Positions 17,092 through 25,708 of a DNA stretch of 64,000 nt are shown piece after piece (within the stretch, counting starts at the first letter, position 1; each line of letters starts with the position of its first letter). The stretch lies in assembly GCF_965200585.1 (NCBI RefSeq), contig NZ_OZ241361.1. One strand, 5' to 3'. The notes beneath the pieces are model-generated. The model was not told the DNA's origin and did no database searches. It was given only the letters and a program-made list of their open reading frames with translations. The position numbers were made by a program, and so were the translations under genes. The stretch comes from Bacterioplanoides sp965200585. Its GTDB lineage: Bacteria > Pseudomonadota > Gammaproteobacteria > Pseudomonadales > Oceanobacteraceae.

Positions 17092-17538
17092 ATGAGCACA
17101 TTGGTTACAACCGTTAAAGATGCTGTAAAAGATGCCATGCGCGCCAAAGACAAACCTCGTCTTGGTGCCCTGCGTTTGATTACAGCGGAATTCAAAAAGG
17201 TTGAAGTCGACGAGCGCATCGAAGTTGATGATGCTCGTGCTCTGTCGATCCTCGACAAAATGACTAAGCAACGTCGCGACTCCATTGCTCAATATAAAGA
17301 AGCAGGTCGTGACGAGCTGGCAGAAGGCGAGCAATACGAAATTGACGTAATCAGCGAGTTTTTGCCAGAAGCCTTAAGCGAAGAAGAGTTGGCCAAACTG
17401 GTGGCTGATGCCGTTGCACAGTCCGGTGCTGCAGGAATGCAGGACATGGGCAAAGTTATGGGCATCCTCAAACCACAAGTGCAAGGTCGTGCCGATATGG
17501 CACAGATCAGTCAACTGGTGAAGTCTCAACTGGGCTGA
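17092..17538 (+). CDS. yqeY: GatB/YqeY domain-containing protein
   Basis: This 148-residue protein consists of a YqeY domain, related to the tRNA-binding tail domain of the GatB amidotransferase subunit. The function of the free-standing form is not established. Seen: KDAMRAKDKPRLGALRLITAEFKKVEVDERIE, RRDSIAQYKEAGRDELAEGE near residue 65, and the ending MGKVMGILKPQVQGRADMA, all typical of the family. It lies 39 bases after rpsU, and a strong terminator follows it, so it belongs transcriptionally to rpsU. Confidence 0.93.
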   Translation: MSTLVTTVKDAVKDAMRAKDKPRLGALRLITAEFKKVEVDERIEVDDARALSILDKMTKQRRDSIAQYKEAGRDELAEGEQYEIDVISEFLPEALSEEELAKLVADAVAQSGAAGMQDMGKVMGILKPQVQGRADMAQISQLVKSQLG

Positions 17539-17574
17539 TTCCAGCGACGGGTTTGCTTCTGCTTCATTTTGTAG

Positions 17575-17608
17575 AAACGCCATCAATGCAAATTGATGGC
17601 GTTTTTTG
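17575..17608 (+). terminator. intrinsic terminator between yqeY and dnaG
   Basis: AAACGCCATCAA, loop TGCAAA and TTGATGGCGTTT form a perfect 12-pair stem followed by a T run. A terminator at this place is a known feature of the Escherichia coli rpsU-dnaG-rpoD operon, where it keeps primase levels below S21. Confidence 0.9.
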
Positions 17609-17609
17609 T

Positions 17610-17634
17610 TTTTAGTACATTCAATGCACTAAAA
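17610..17634. promoter_or_regulatory. palindrome upstream of dnaG
   Basis: TTTTAGT-A-CAT, TCA, ATG-C-ACTAAAA is a symmetric 25-base palindrome (one A/C mismatch pair) that begins at the end of the T run of the preceding terminator and lies 42 bases before dnaG. It may be an operator or a second RNA stem. It does not fit the LexA consensus. Confidence 0.45.
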
Positions 17635-17675
17635 ACATATTACTCTAGCTGATACAACGCAGATAATTTTTACCC

Positions 17676-19550
17676 ATGGCTGGACGCATCCCACAATCTT
17701 TTATTGACGATCTACTGTCCCGTGTCGATGTGATCGACGTGGTGGATAGCCGTGTCAAATTAAAGAAGACAGGGAAAAACTACTCCGCCTGCTGCCCATT
17801 CCATAACGAAAACACCCCTTCTTTCACCGTCAGTCCGGACAAACAGTTTTATTACTGCTTTGGTTGTGGCGCATCAGGCAGTGCACTGAAGTTCGTGATG
17901 GAATTTGATGGTTTGAGCTTCCCGGATGCCGTCGAGAAACTCGCCTCTGACGCCAATATGGAAGTACCGCGCGAGCAGGTGTCGTTTGAAGCGCGCCAGG
18001 AGCAACAACATCAGCCGTTATTTGGCCAGATGAGCAAAGCCGCCGACTTCTTTGAGCAGATGCTGCGCAGCCATGAACAAAAAGGCAAAGCGGTTCAGTA
18101 TCTGAAAAATCGTGGCTTATCCGGTAAAGCGGCTAAATTTTTCCAGATTGGTTACGCGCCACCCGGCTGGGACAATCTGCAAAAGCACCTAGCCTCCTCA
18201 TCCCAGCAAAGTAATGACAAAGACACCATCAAACAGCTGATCAGCTGTGGCATGCTGATCGAAAAAGACGAGCCGGGCAAAGAATACCGCACCTACGACC
18301 GCTTCCGTGATCGTATTATGTTTCCAATTCGTGATGCCCGCGGGCGTGTGATTGCTTTTGGCGGCCGGGTTCTGGGTGATGAAAAACCCAAGTACCTCAA
18401 CTCGCCGGAAACCCCGATATTCCATAAAACCCGTGAACTGTATGGCTTGTATGAAGCGCGTAAGATCCGCCAGAAACTGACCCGCTTTGTCATCGTTGAA
18501 GGCTATATGGACGTGGTGGCACTGGCCGAATTCGGTATTCATTACGCCGTTGCCACACTGGGTACTGCCACCAGCGAACATCATCTGCGGCGCTTATTTA
18601 AAATCGTGCCGGAAGTCATTTTCTGCTTCGATGGCGACCAGGCTGGCCGTACTGCCGCAGCCCGGGCGATGGAAACCGTATTGCCGCTGTTACAGGACGG
18701 CCTACAGGCACGCTTCTTATTTCTGCCAGATGGTGAAGACCCGGATACGTTAGTCCGGGTTGAAGGTAAAGAGGCGTTCGAACAACGCCTCAATCAATCG
18801 GATCATTTACCGGAATTTCTGTTTGCCCATTTAAAAGAGCAGGTCGATTTTGACACGCTGGATGGCAAAGCCCGGCTGGATCAACTGGCAGCGCCACTGA
18901 TCAATCGCTTACCCGACGGTATGTTACGCCAGTTGATGCGTCAGAAGCTGAAAGATGAAACCGGCGTTGAGAGCCATGCTCTTACTAAGCTGGAAGCCGA
19001 AGCACCGACACCAACGGCGGAACCTGCCAGCGATGACATCCCAATGCCGGTGATTGATGCTCCTCCCGCGCATTTCGACGCACAGGAAGCTTATGGCCCT
19101 CAACCCAGCAGCGATACTCTGGCGCCACTGGTGTATCAGGCACTAACATCTTTGGTGCAAAACCCGGCACTGGCACAAGCGCTGGAGATTCCTGCCTGTG
19201 AGCCGGAAAGTGAAATTGAGCGGTTGTTATTTGAAGTTCTGAACCGACTCAAGCAAACCCCACAAAACGATAGCATCGGATTACTGATTCAATGGACCGG
19301 TACACCCTTCCAGCAACAACTCAAAGAACTGGCGGAGCAGGCCGAACAACGCATCAGCCCCAGTGCCGCCAGCATTACCGACGTATTAAAGCGTTTGGAT
19401 GCACGTAAGCATGAACTTGAACTGTCTCAGTTACAGGCATTGCTGGATAACAAGGAAAAGCTGTCGGATGAGCAGCGCGCCCGCTTCAGAGAGCTGAAAC
19501 TGATGAAGCATCAGCTGCAAAAGAAACGCACCGGCATCTACAGTCGTTAA
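17676..19550 (+). CDS. dnaG: DNA primase
   Basis: DnaG makes the RNA primers for replication. Seen: an N-terminal CHC2 zinc ribbon (CPFH near residue 40 and CFGCG near 60), the RNA-polymerase core with FGGRVLGDEKPKYLNSPET near residue 228, the TOPRIM motif VIVEGYMDVVALAE near 270 and FCFDGDQAGRTAAARA near 315, and a helical C-terminal DnaB-binding domain. The region at about 436-480 is rich in Pro and Ala and looks like a flexible linker. At 624 residues it is a little longer than the enterobacterial protein. It is the middle gene of the operon, 260 bases before rpoD. Confidence 0.97.
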   Translation: MAGRIPQSFIDDLLSRVDVIDVVDSRVKLKKTGKNYSACCPFHNENTPSFTVSPDKQFYYCFGCGASGSALKFVMEFDGLSFPDAVEKLASDANMEVPREQVSFEARQEQQHQPLFGQMSKAADFFEQMLRSHEQKGKAVQYLKNRGLSGKAAKFFQIGYAPPGWDNLQKHLASSSQQSNDKDTIKQLISCGMLIEKDEPGKEYRTYDRFRDRIMFPIRDARGRVIAFGGRVLGDEKPKYLNSPETPIFHKTRELYGLYEARKIRQKLTRFVIVEGYMDVVALAEFGIHYAVATLGTATSEHHLRRLFKIVPEVIFCFDGDQAGRTAAARAMETVLPLLQDGLQARFLFLPDGEDPDTLVRVEGKEAFEQRLNQSDHLPEFLFAHLKEQVDFDTLDGKARLDQLAAPLINRLPDGMLRQLMRQKLKDETGVESHALTKLEAEAPTPTAEPASDDIPMPVIDAPPAHFDAQEAYGPQPSSDTLAPLVYQALTSLVQNPALAQALEIPACEPESEIERLLFEVLNRLKQTPQNDSIGLLIQWTGTPFQQQLKELAEQAEQRISPSAASITDVLKRLDARKHELELSQLQALLDNKEKLSDEQRARFRELKLMKHQLQKKRTGIYSR

Positions 19551-19810
19551 GTTAAAATCTGTTATCAGCCATTGAAAATGATCAAAGCACCCCTATATAC
19601 CTTTCTGAGCTGATCAAACTCAGCCCTTAACGACTGCAGCACAGCGAACAACGTGTTATGGCACGTAACCTGGCTCCCATGTCCAAGTACACACCGCCGA
19701 CAATCAGAAATTAAATGGCCTCAGGCTATGTATTTTCTGGCTAACGCGGCGGTTAAAAGTTATACTTTGGCGTTTTTCTTCCGCCTTAAAAACACGGAAT
19801 CTAGGCTTCT
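19551..19810 (+). promoter_or_regulatory. intergenic region with probable rpoD promoter
   Basis: No gene is seen. A good -10 box TATACT lies at 19761-19766, 45 bases before rpoD; the -35 position has only a weak match (TTCTGG near 19736). A gene-internal promoter for rpoD in this place is usual in related bacteria. A short ORF at 19653-19838 has no family match and overlaps the rpoD start. Confidence 0.4.
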
Positions 19811-21652
19811 ATGTCATCAACGCAACAATCCCGCTTAAAAGAACTGATCGCAAAAGGCAAAGAGCAGGGCTACCTGACGTATGCTCAGGTTAACGACCAC
19901 CTGCCAGACGATATTGCTAACCCGGATCAGGTCGAAGACATTATCCGTATGATCAACGATATCGGTATTCCGGTATCGGAAAATGCCCCGGATGGCGAAT
20001 CCCTGTTTAACGATGCCGCCGATGATGCCGCCGCAGAAGAAGCTGCCGCCGCTCTGGCATTGGTTGAATCTGACGTAGGTCGCACTACCGACCCAGTGCG
20101 TATGTACATGCGTGAGATGGGCACCGTCGAGCTGCTGACCCGTGAAGGCGAAATTGTAATCGCCAAACGCATTGAAGAAGGCATCCGTGAAGTGATGTCA
20201 GCGCTGGCGTACTACCCGGGTGCCGTTGGTGTTGTGTTAAACGCGTTTAAAAACACCGAAGAAGATCCGAACAAAGTTGGTGATATCTTCAGTGGTTTTA
20301 TCGACCCATCCGACGAAGACCCTGAGCCTGGTCCTCAGGCTGGCGCTGCTGCTGAAGCCGCCAAAGCTGAGGAAGAAGATAGCGATGACGACGACGTTGA
20401 AGGCGATGACAGCGACGATGAAGACGAAGAAGAACAGTCCGGCATTGATATGGCCGAGGTGGTTCGTCGCTTCACTGAAATCTCAGATGCCAATGACGCA
20501 GTAGAAGCCGCACTGGAACAACATGGTCGTGCCAGCAAAGAAGCCGAAGCAGCGCTGGAAAAACTGGCCGAAGTGTTTGCACCCATCAAGCTGACACCAA
20601 AGTACTTTGATGCATTGGTAGAAGAAGCCCGCGAATCCCTGAATGCTATCCGTACTCAGGAACGTCAGATTATGGTTCTGATGACCCGCAAGTGTGGCAT
20701 GGATCGTAAAGACTTCATCAAAGGCTTCCAGGGTAATGAAGTTAACAATGAGTGGATTGAGACTCTGATTGAAGCGGATCGTCCTTACTCACGTAAACTG
20801 GAAACCTACAAGTTAGATATCTTCCGTTCTCAGAAGAAAATCAAAGCCGTTGCCGAGCGTGTACTGCTGAGCATTCCTGAGATTAAAGAAGTAAACCGTA
20901 AGGTTTCCATTGGCGAAGCCCGTGCTCGCCGCGCCAAAAAAGAAATGGTTGAAGCTAACCTGCGTCTGGTTATCTCGATCGCGAAGAAATACACCAACCG
21001 TGGTCTGCAATTCCTGGATCTGATTCAGGAAGGCAACATCGGCCTGATGAAAGCGGTGGATAAGTTTGAATACCGCCGTGGTTATAAGTTCTCGACCTAC
21101 GCCACCTGGTGGATTCGTCAGGCGATTACCCGCTCGATTGCCGACCAGGCACGTACCATCCGTATCCCGGTACACATGATCGAAACCATCAACAAACTGA
21201 ACCGTATTTCGCGTCAGATGTTGCAGGAAATGGGTCGTGAAGCCACGCCGGAAGAACTGGCCGAGCGCATGGACATGCCGGAAGATAAAATCCGTAAAGT
21301 CCTGAAGATCGCTAAAGAGCCGATCTCGATGGAAACGCCAATTGGTGATGATGAAGATTCACATCTGGGTGATTTCATTGAAGATACTCAGTCAGAATCG
21401 CCGATGGATACCGCAACCAACGATGGCCTGACCGAAGCAACCCGCTCGGTTCTGTCTGGCCTGACGGCACGTGAAGCGAAAGTTCTGCGTATGCGTTTTG
21501 GTATCGACATGAATACCGACCACACACTGGAAGAAGTGGGCAAGCAGTTCGACGTGACCCGTGAGCGTATTCGTCAGATTGAAGCCAAAGCACTGCGTAA
21601 ATTACGTCACCCAAGCCGCTCAGATCACCTGCGCAGCTTTATCGACGAATAA
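19811..21652 (+). CDS. rpoD: RNA polymerase primary sigma factor RpoD (sigma-70)
   Basis: This is the housekeeping sigma factor. Seen: region 1.1 at the N-terminus (SRLKELIAKGKEQGYLTYAQ), region 1.2 (DPVRMYMREMGTVELLTREGE), an acidic run of Asp and Glu at about residues 195-215 in the non-conserved region, the -10-binding region 2 with KFSTYATWWIRQAITRSIAD near residue 435, and region 4 with TLEEVGKQFDVTRERIRQIE near residue 575 for -35 binding. The 613-residue length is normal. A perfect bidirectional terminator follows. Confidence 0.98.
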   Translation: MSSTQQSRLKELIAKGKEQGYLTYAQVNDHLPDDIANPDQVEDIIRMINDIGIPVSENAPDGESLFNDAADDAAAEEAAAALALVESDVGRTTDPVRMYMREMGTVELLTREGEIVIAKRIEEGIREVMSALAYYPGAVGVVLNAFKNTEEDPNKVGDIFSGFIDPSDEDPEPGPQAGAAAEAAKAEEEDSDDDDVEGDDSDDEDEEEQSGIDMAEVVRRFTEISDANDAVEAALEQHGRASKEAEAALEKLAEVFAPIKLTPKYFDALVEEARESLNAIRTQERQIMVLMTRKCGMDRKDFIKGFQGNEVNNEWIETLIEADRPYSRKLETYKLDIFRSQKKIKAVAERVLLSIPEIKEVNRKVSIGEARARRAKKEMVEANLRLVISIAKKYTNRGLQFLDLIQEGNIGLMKAVDKFEYRRGYKFSTYATWWIRQAITRSIADQARTIRIPVHMIETINKLNRISRQMLQEMGREATPEELAERMDMPEDKIRKVLKIAKEPISMETPIGDDEDSHLGDFIEDTQSESPMDTATNDGLTEATRSVLSGLTAREAKVLRMRFGIDMNTDHTLEEVGKQFDVTRERIRQIEAKALRKLRHPSRSDHLRSFIDE

Positions 21653-21670
21653 TTGAGCGTTATTTGCTTG

Positions 21671-21707
21671 CCATAAAAAAACCGCCAGCCTGGCGGTTTT
21701 TTTATGG
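21671..21707. terminator. bidirectional intrinsic terminator after rpoD
   Basis: Seventeen bases, with core ACCGCCA, pair perfectly with their complement across a three-base loop GCC. A and T tracts on the two sides allow termination in either direction. It lies 18 bases after the rpoD stop. Confidence 0.92.
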
Positions 21708-21755
21708 CTGTCTCATTTTTAACCAGTGGCTTTTTATTAGTTAAATCAAAGGGCT

Positions 21756-21783
21756 GGCGCTTATTACTAAGCGTGGTTATAAT
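21756..21783 (+). promoter_or_regulatory. promoter of the tRNA gene
   Basis: A perfect -10 box TATAAT lies at 21778-21783, about 40 bases before the tRNA. The -35 position (TGGCGC near 21756) is poor. The placement fits a short-leader tRNA promoter. Confidence 0.55.
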
Positions 21784-21823
21784 CTTGCCACTTCTTAGGG
21801 ACGAATCAATCGCCCACCCTGAA

Positions 21824-21900
21824 GGGCCCTTAGCTCAGCTGGTTAGAGCACTCGACTCATAATCGATAGGTCCACGGTTCAAGTCCGTGAGGGCCCACCA
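21824..21900 (+). tRNA. ileX: tRNA-Ile2 (anticodon CAT, lysidine-modified)
   Basis: A 77-base cloverleaf: acceptor GGGCCCT with AGGGCCC, D stem GCTC with GAGC, anticodon loop CTCATAA, T loop GTTCAAG, discriminator A and encoded CCA. Anticodon CAT could mean Met, but the sequence follows the Escherichia coli ileX/ileY type (CTTAGCTCAG start, CGACTCATAATCG arm), whose C34 is converted to lysidine by TilS to read AUA. The top pair of the anticodon stem (C27 with U43) is mismatched. The position next to rpoD is like that of ileX in Escherichia coli. Confidence 0.88.
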
Positions 21901-21901
21901 T

Positions 21902-23548
21902 TTACGCCTTTAGCGTAAAAAATCCAACACTGTCTTTTAAGTTTTCGGATACATCAGCCAAAGACCGGGTTGCTTCCTGATTAGCCTGAATCACACTGAT
22001 GGCGTTTTCAGATATATGCGAAACACGCTGCATTGCTGTCGAAATATCATCAATACCATTTACCTGCTCTGCGGCAACCGACACAACCTCCTTAACTTTA
22101 GCTAAGGAATCAGAAGCCTGAGTATCAATATCGTGCAGCAACTCAGTCGCTTTAATAGTCAGTGATTTGCCATTTTCTACCTGTGGTTGTGCTTCTTCCA
22201 TGGCACTGACAGACGCCGCGGTTTCTTGCTGCACTTCATTCAGCATGGCTTCAATCTCGGAGGTCGCTTCTCCTGTTCGTTGCGCTAAGCCCCGTACTTC
22301 ATCAGCGACCACAGCAAATCCACGACCAGATTCTCCGGCACGCGCTGCTTCAATCGCTGCATTTAACGCCAGCAGATTAGTCTGCTCTGAGATTCCGGAA
22401 ATGGTATTGGCGATCCCCCCGATTTTTTTCGTTCTGACTTCTAACTGGCGTATCTGCTCCACGGTGGTGTTAACAGTGGCAGAAATTTTTTCCATTTCAC
22501 TGGCCGTTTCAGAAATAATATCCCTTCCCTGACTGGCCAGTTCGACCGTGACGGTGGAGTTTTCTTCCGTAATAGCAGCCATTTCACTGACCCGGCTCAG
22601 GCTGCTGCTGAGCGTATTCAGCTTATCTGCTGCTTCATTAATTAAATCAAATTGTTCAACCGCGGTTGTATAAATTTCATGAGAACCGGACGACACATTA
22701 TTAGTTTGCTGACTCACCTCACTAGCAGAATTCACAATACTGGAAACGGTATCCGATAGCCTTTCCTGCATCCGTTTTAACGATGCCATCATGCTGTTTT
22801 CACATTCTGCTGTTAAGTTATGAGAAAGATCCCCCTCCGCAATACCGGATAGTGCTTTCTGTGCGGAAAATGGTTCGCCACCGAGCGTTTCACGTAAACT
22901 TTTTTCAATTAAAAAACCTACAAAAATACTGACCAGCAAAGCACCCAATGTCAGCATAATCATTAAATCGGAGAAACCGCTGGCAACATGACGCGCGGCT
23001 GGTGTCGCTTGCTGATTAGCCTTTTCCTGAAAATCAATAAACTCATTAATGGTTGATAACCAGGAAGTAAAAGCCGGCAATGCTTCATCCAGAATCAGTG
23101 CATTCACATTTTCACCGCTTTTTTTCGCCGCCAAAATCCGTCCAATAAGGGGTAACGTCTGAGATTGTATCTGACTGATTTCATTGAGAATACGGCGCTC
23201 TTCTGAGGTAAACATAACCTCCGAATTTAACATGCTGTTCATCTGGGCTTCTGACTCAGCATAAAACTGTGATAAGCGATTAATCTCTTGTTCAAAGCGG
23301 TTAATTTCGGCTGAGTTTCGGGCAATTGCAGCATCGCGAATAGCAATGGCACGATCATGAACACTACCTCTGAAATTAATCGCATGTCGTTGTTTAACTG
23401 AATTAACATCGGTAATTTCGGTTAATGCATGATCAATCACACCAACTTTCTGAATACCCAGCGTTGTCAGAATTATCATTAACAACAATATGACGCCGAA
23501 GCCAAAGAGCAGCCTTGCTTTGATTGATAAACTTGCCAAAAATGCCAT
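21902..23548 (-). CDS. methyl-accepting chemotaxis protein with four-helix-bundle sensor
   Basis: This 548-residue inner-membrane chemoreceptor signals to CheA/CheW. Seen: an N-terminal membrane segment at about residues 12-30 (LFGFGVILLLMIILTTLG), a periplasmic helical region at about 31-190 resembling the 4HB_MCP ligand-binding domain, a second membrane segment near 192-212 (LMIMLTLGALLVSIFVGFLI), a HAMP-like segment, and the hairpin tip EQTNLLALNAAIEAARAGE. It lacks a C-terminal CheR/CheB docking pentapeptide. It lies 24 bases after another receptor gene and probably shares its transcript. Its stop is one base from the 3' end of the tRNA on the other strand. Confidence 0.9.
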   Translation of the reverse strand: MAFLASLSIKARLLFGFGVILLLMIILTTLGIQKVGVIDHALTEITDVNSVKQRHAINFRGSVHDRAIAIRDAAIARNSAEINRFEQEINRLSQFYAESEAQMNSMLNSEVMFTSEERRILNEISQIQSQTLPLIGRILAAKKSGENVNALILDEALPAFTSWLSTINEFIDFQEKANQQATPAARHVASGFSDLMIMLTLGALLVSIFVGFLIEKSLRETLGGEPFSAQKALSGIAEGDLSHNLTAECENSMMASLKRMQERLSDTVSSIVNSASEVSQQTNNVSSGSHEIYTTAVEQFDLINEAADKLNTLSSSLSRVSEMAAITEENSTVTVELASQGRDIISETASEMEKISATVNTTVEQIRQLEVRTKKIGGIANTISGISEQTNLLALNAAIEAARAGESGRGFAVVADEVRGLAQRTGEATSEIEAMLNEVQQETAASVSAMEEAQPQVENGKSLTIKATELLHDIDTQASDSLAKVKEVVSVAAEQVNGIDDISTAMQRVSHISENAISVIQANQEATRSLADVSENLKDSVGFFTLKA

Positions 23549-23572
23549 AAGCTTCTCCTGTAAACTGAAGAT

Positions 23573-25516
23573 CTAGACCTTAAACCGGCTCACCATCGAC
23601 GACAGTTCAGTAGACACAGAGCTCAACCCTTCAGCACCCTCTTTTAATTGTTGCGAACTGTCTTTGGCATTTAATGCTTCGGTATTGATGCTGATAATGT
23701 TCTGGTTAATTTCTTCGGCAACTAAGTGTTGCTCTTCTGCAGCGGCGGCAATCTGAGTCGCCATATCACGAATACGGGATACCGAATCTTCGATGGATAC
23801 AAAAACTTCGCGGGTTTGCTCCGTCGCTTCAACAGTTTCTTTTGAATGCTCCAGGCTGCTGGAGAGTTTGTTAGATACTTCACTGGTTTTACTCACCAAC
23901 GAAGAGATCATTTTATCAATCTCTTCGGTTGACTCTGCCGTTCGCCCAGCCAGTGTCCGCACCTCATCGGCCACCACCGCGAACCCCCGCCCTTGTTCTC
24001 CGGCACGTGCGGCTTCAATGGCAGCGTTTAATGCCAACAGATTGGTCTGTTCCGCAATACCCCGAATGGTATCCAGAATGGTGGTGATATTTTTTGATTC
24101 ATCCGCTAAAGCTGACATCGCCTGATTCGAATCCTGAATCACCTGCTCCAGCTGCTCCACTGAGCCCGTTGTTTGCTCAATAAAGGTTTGCCCCTGGAGC
24201 ACATGTTGCTGGCTCTGGTCAGCTGCCTGAGCCGTTTCACTGCAGTTTTTCGCCACTTCATTCGAGGTCGCAACCATTTCATTAAATGCTGTGGCAACCT
24301 GTTCTGTCGCATTAGATTGATTGTCTGAAACATGGGTTAACTGATCAGAAATCTCTAACCCGGATTTAGCCTGTACCTGCACATCAGAGGCACGCTGATT
24401 AATGTCCGATACCAGCGAATGAATCATAGTGACAAACCGATTAAAGGCCGACGCCATCTGGCCGGATTCGTCATTACTGGTGACTTTCAGGCGGCGGGTA
24501 AGATCCCCTTCACCACAAGCCACTTCCTCAAGCCCCTTAGTAACAGCAATAATAGGTCGTGATATCAAATTGCTGGTCCAAAACGCCAGTGCAGCGAAAG
24601 CACTGAGCAATACCAGCGCAATAACAATAATGGTGTTACGCAGCTGTGAAGCACTGGCAAATACTTCGGATTCCGGAATTAAGCCAATAAACTTCCAGCC
24701 CAATGCCGGAGAGGTATAGGCCGTTGCAAACCATGCTTTGCCATTAAGCACCACTTCTTGCTGACCGTTTGCATTAAACAATGTTTGGTAAACATCACCG
24801 ATATCACTAACATTTTTGAAATTATTGTCGGGTAAACCACCATCGGCCAATACCACACCGGTTTCTTCCATCAGAATCAGATAACCCTGCTCACCAAACT
24901 TTACTGATGTCACCATTTCAGTCAGTTTCGCCAGTGTCACATCCACACCAACCACGCCCTGCATACCGCCGGTTGTGGTAAAGGTATGCAGGTAATCAAT
25001 TAATGGAGCTCCGGTATTCACGTCTTTGTAAGCAGGAGCCCGAACCGGTTTTCCCGGCGTTTGCTGAGCAGCCTGATACCAGGGGCGTTGACGCGGGTCG
25101 TAGTTACCCAGCTTGTTAGTAGGCCACTGAATATAAGCCCCGTCCTGTAAGCCCAGAAACACATAAGCCAGATCCGGGCGGGACTCACCAAACGCAGCCA
25201 TCAGGCCATAGGCATTATCTTGCGGGCTTCCCTCACGGGCCGTCGGCATGTCTTTTTCTGCCCCCATGTATTTGCTGACCGAACTGTTTAATGCCCGGAT
25301 TTCACGGGTATTGGCCAGAAAAACCGCATCTTCCGCCAAACCATTAAGATACAGGCTGAAAGCCTCATCGATATGTTTGATTTCGGAATTACTGCGACTC
25401 TCAAACTCTTTCACTGCATTATCCTGCAGTTCCATAACAGCCATAACCGTAATAATGGCCAGTGGAATCACAACGGCCGATAACATCGCCGCTGTTAAAC
25501 GAGTACGAATGTTCAT
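23573..25516 (-). CDS. methyl-accepting chemotaxis protein with dCache sensor
   Basis: This 647-residue chemoreceptor has a membrane segment at about residues 9-27 and a periplasmic dCache_1 domain at about 30-285. The second membrane segment follows near 291-312, then HAMP (residues 313-365) and the signalling hairpin with EQTNLLALNAAIEAARAGEQ. The dCache core shows the motif YDPRQRPWYQAA followed by DYLHTFTTTGGMQGVVGVDV, the pattern found in amino-acid and amine sensors. The ligand is not predictable by eye. It is divergent from argD across a region with two palindromes and a strong argD promoter. The downstream 4HB receptor is likely co-transcribed. Confidence 0.93.
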   Translation of the reverse strand: MNIRTRLTAAMLSAVVIPLAIITVMAVMELQDNAVKEFESRSNSEIKHIDEAFSLYLNGLAEDAVFLANTREIRALNSSVSKYMGAEKDMPTAREGSPQDNAYGLMAAFGESRPDLAYVFLGLQDGAYIQWPTNKLGNYDPRQRPWYQAAQQTPGKPVRAPAYKDVNTGAPLIDYLHTFTTTGGMQGVVGVDVTLAKLTEMVTSVKFGEQGYLILMEETGVVLADGGLPDNNFKNVSDIGDVYQTLFNANGQQEVVLNGKAWFATAYTSPALGWKFIGLIPESEVFASASQLRNTIIVIALVLLSAFAALAFWTSNLISRPIIAVTKGLEEVACGEGDLTRRLKVTSNDESGQMASAFNRFVTMIHSLVSDINQRASDVQVQAKSGLEISDQLTHVSDNQSNATEQVATAFNEMVATSNEVAKNCSETAQAADQSQQHVLQGQTFIEQTTGSVEQLEQVIQDSNQAMSALADESKNITTILDTIRGIAEQTNLLALNAAIEAARAGEQGRGFAVVADEVRTLAGRTAESTEEIDKMISSLVSKTSEVSNKLSSSLEHSKETVEATEQTREVFVSIEDSVSRIRDMATQIAAAAEEQHLVAEEINQNIISINTEALNAKDSSQQLKEGAEGLSSVSTELSSMVSRFKV

Positions 25517-25562
25517 AAGGGTCTCGCAATACAGTATTTAGACTAAGCGTAGACCGTTTTTT

Positions 25563-25589
25563 GATCTACAAAATTATCAATTGTAGATC
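25563..25589. promoter_or_regulatory. operator-like inverted repeat between MCP gene and argD
   Basis: GATCTACAA, nine bases, TTGTAGATC is a perfect nine-base inverted repeat. It lies 47 bases from the receptor start and about 22 bases upstream of the argD -35 box. It does not fit an ArgR box. The binding protein is unknown. Confidence 0.5.
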
Positions 25590-25600
25590 GGTAGCAAGAT

Positions 25601-25639
25601 GTAAACCGTGTTTACAAAGCACACACCCTTTCGTATTAT
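25601..25639 (+). promoter_or_regulatory. argD promoter overlapped by a palindrome
   Basis: TTTACA at 25611-25616 and TATTAT at 25634-25639 are separated by 17 bases, a strong sigma-70 promoter. A perfect palindrome GTAAAC-CGT-GTTTAC at 25601-25615 covers most of the -35 box, so a bound protein there would block polymerase. Confidence 0.6.
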
Positions 25640-25708
25640 TCGTGGTTCGAGGCAGCAACAGCTGCCTTTTTGCGTTTTTAAGGATTCAACGAATTAGGAT
25701 TTGAACCT

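Noticed and set aside
21824..21900. tRNA-Met because of the CAT anticodon
   Set aside because: The body of the molecule follows the Ile2 (lysidine) type and lacks initiator features such as an unpaired first base pair and three G-C pairs of the anticodon stem.
25540..25708. ArgR binding boxes before argD
   Set aside because: The palindromes present do not fit the TGAAT-type ArgR half-sites.
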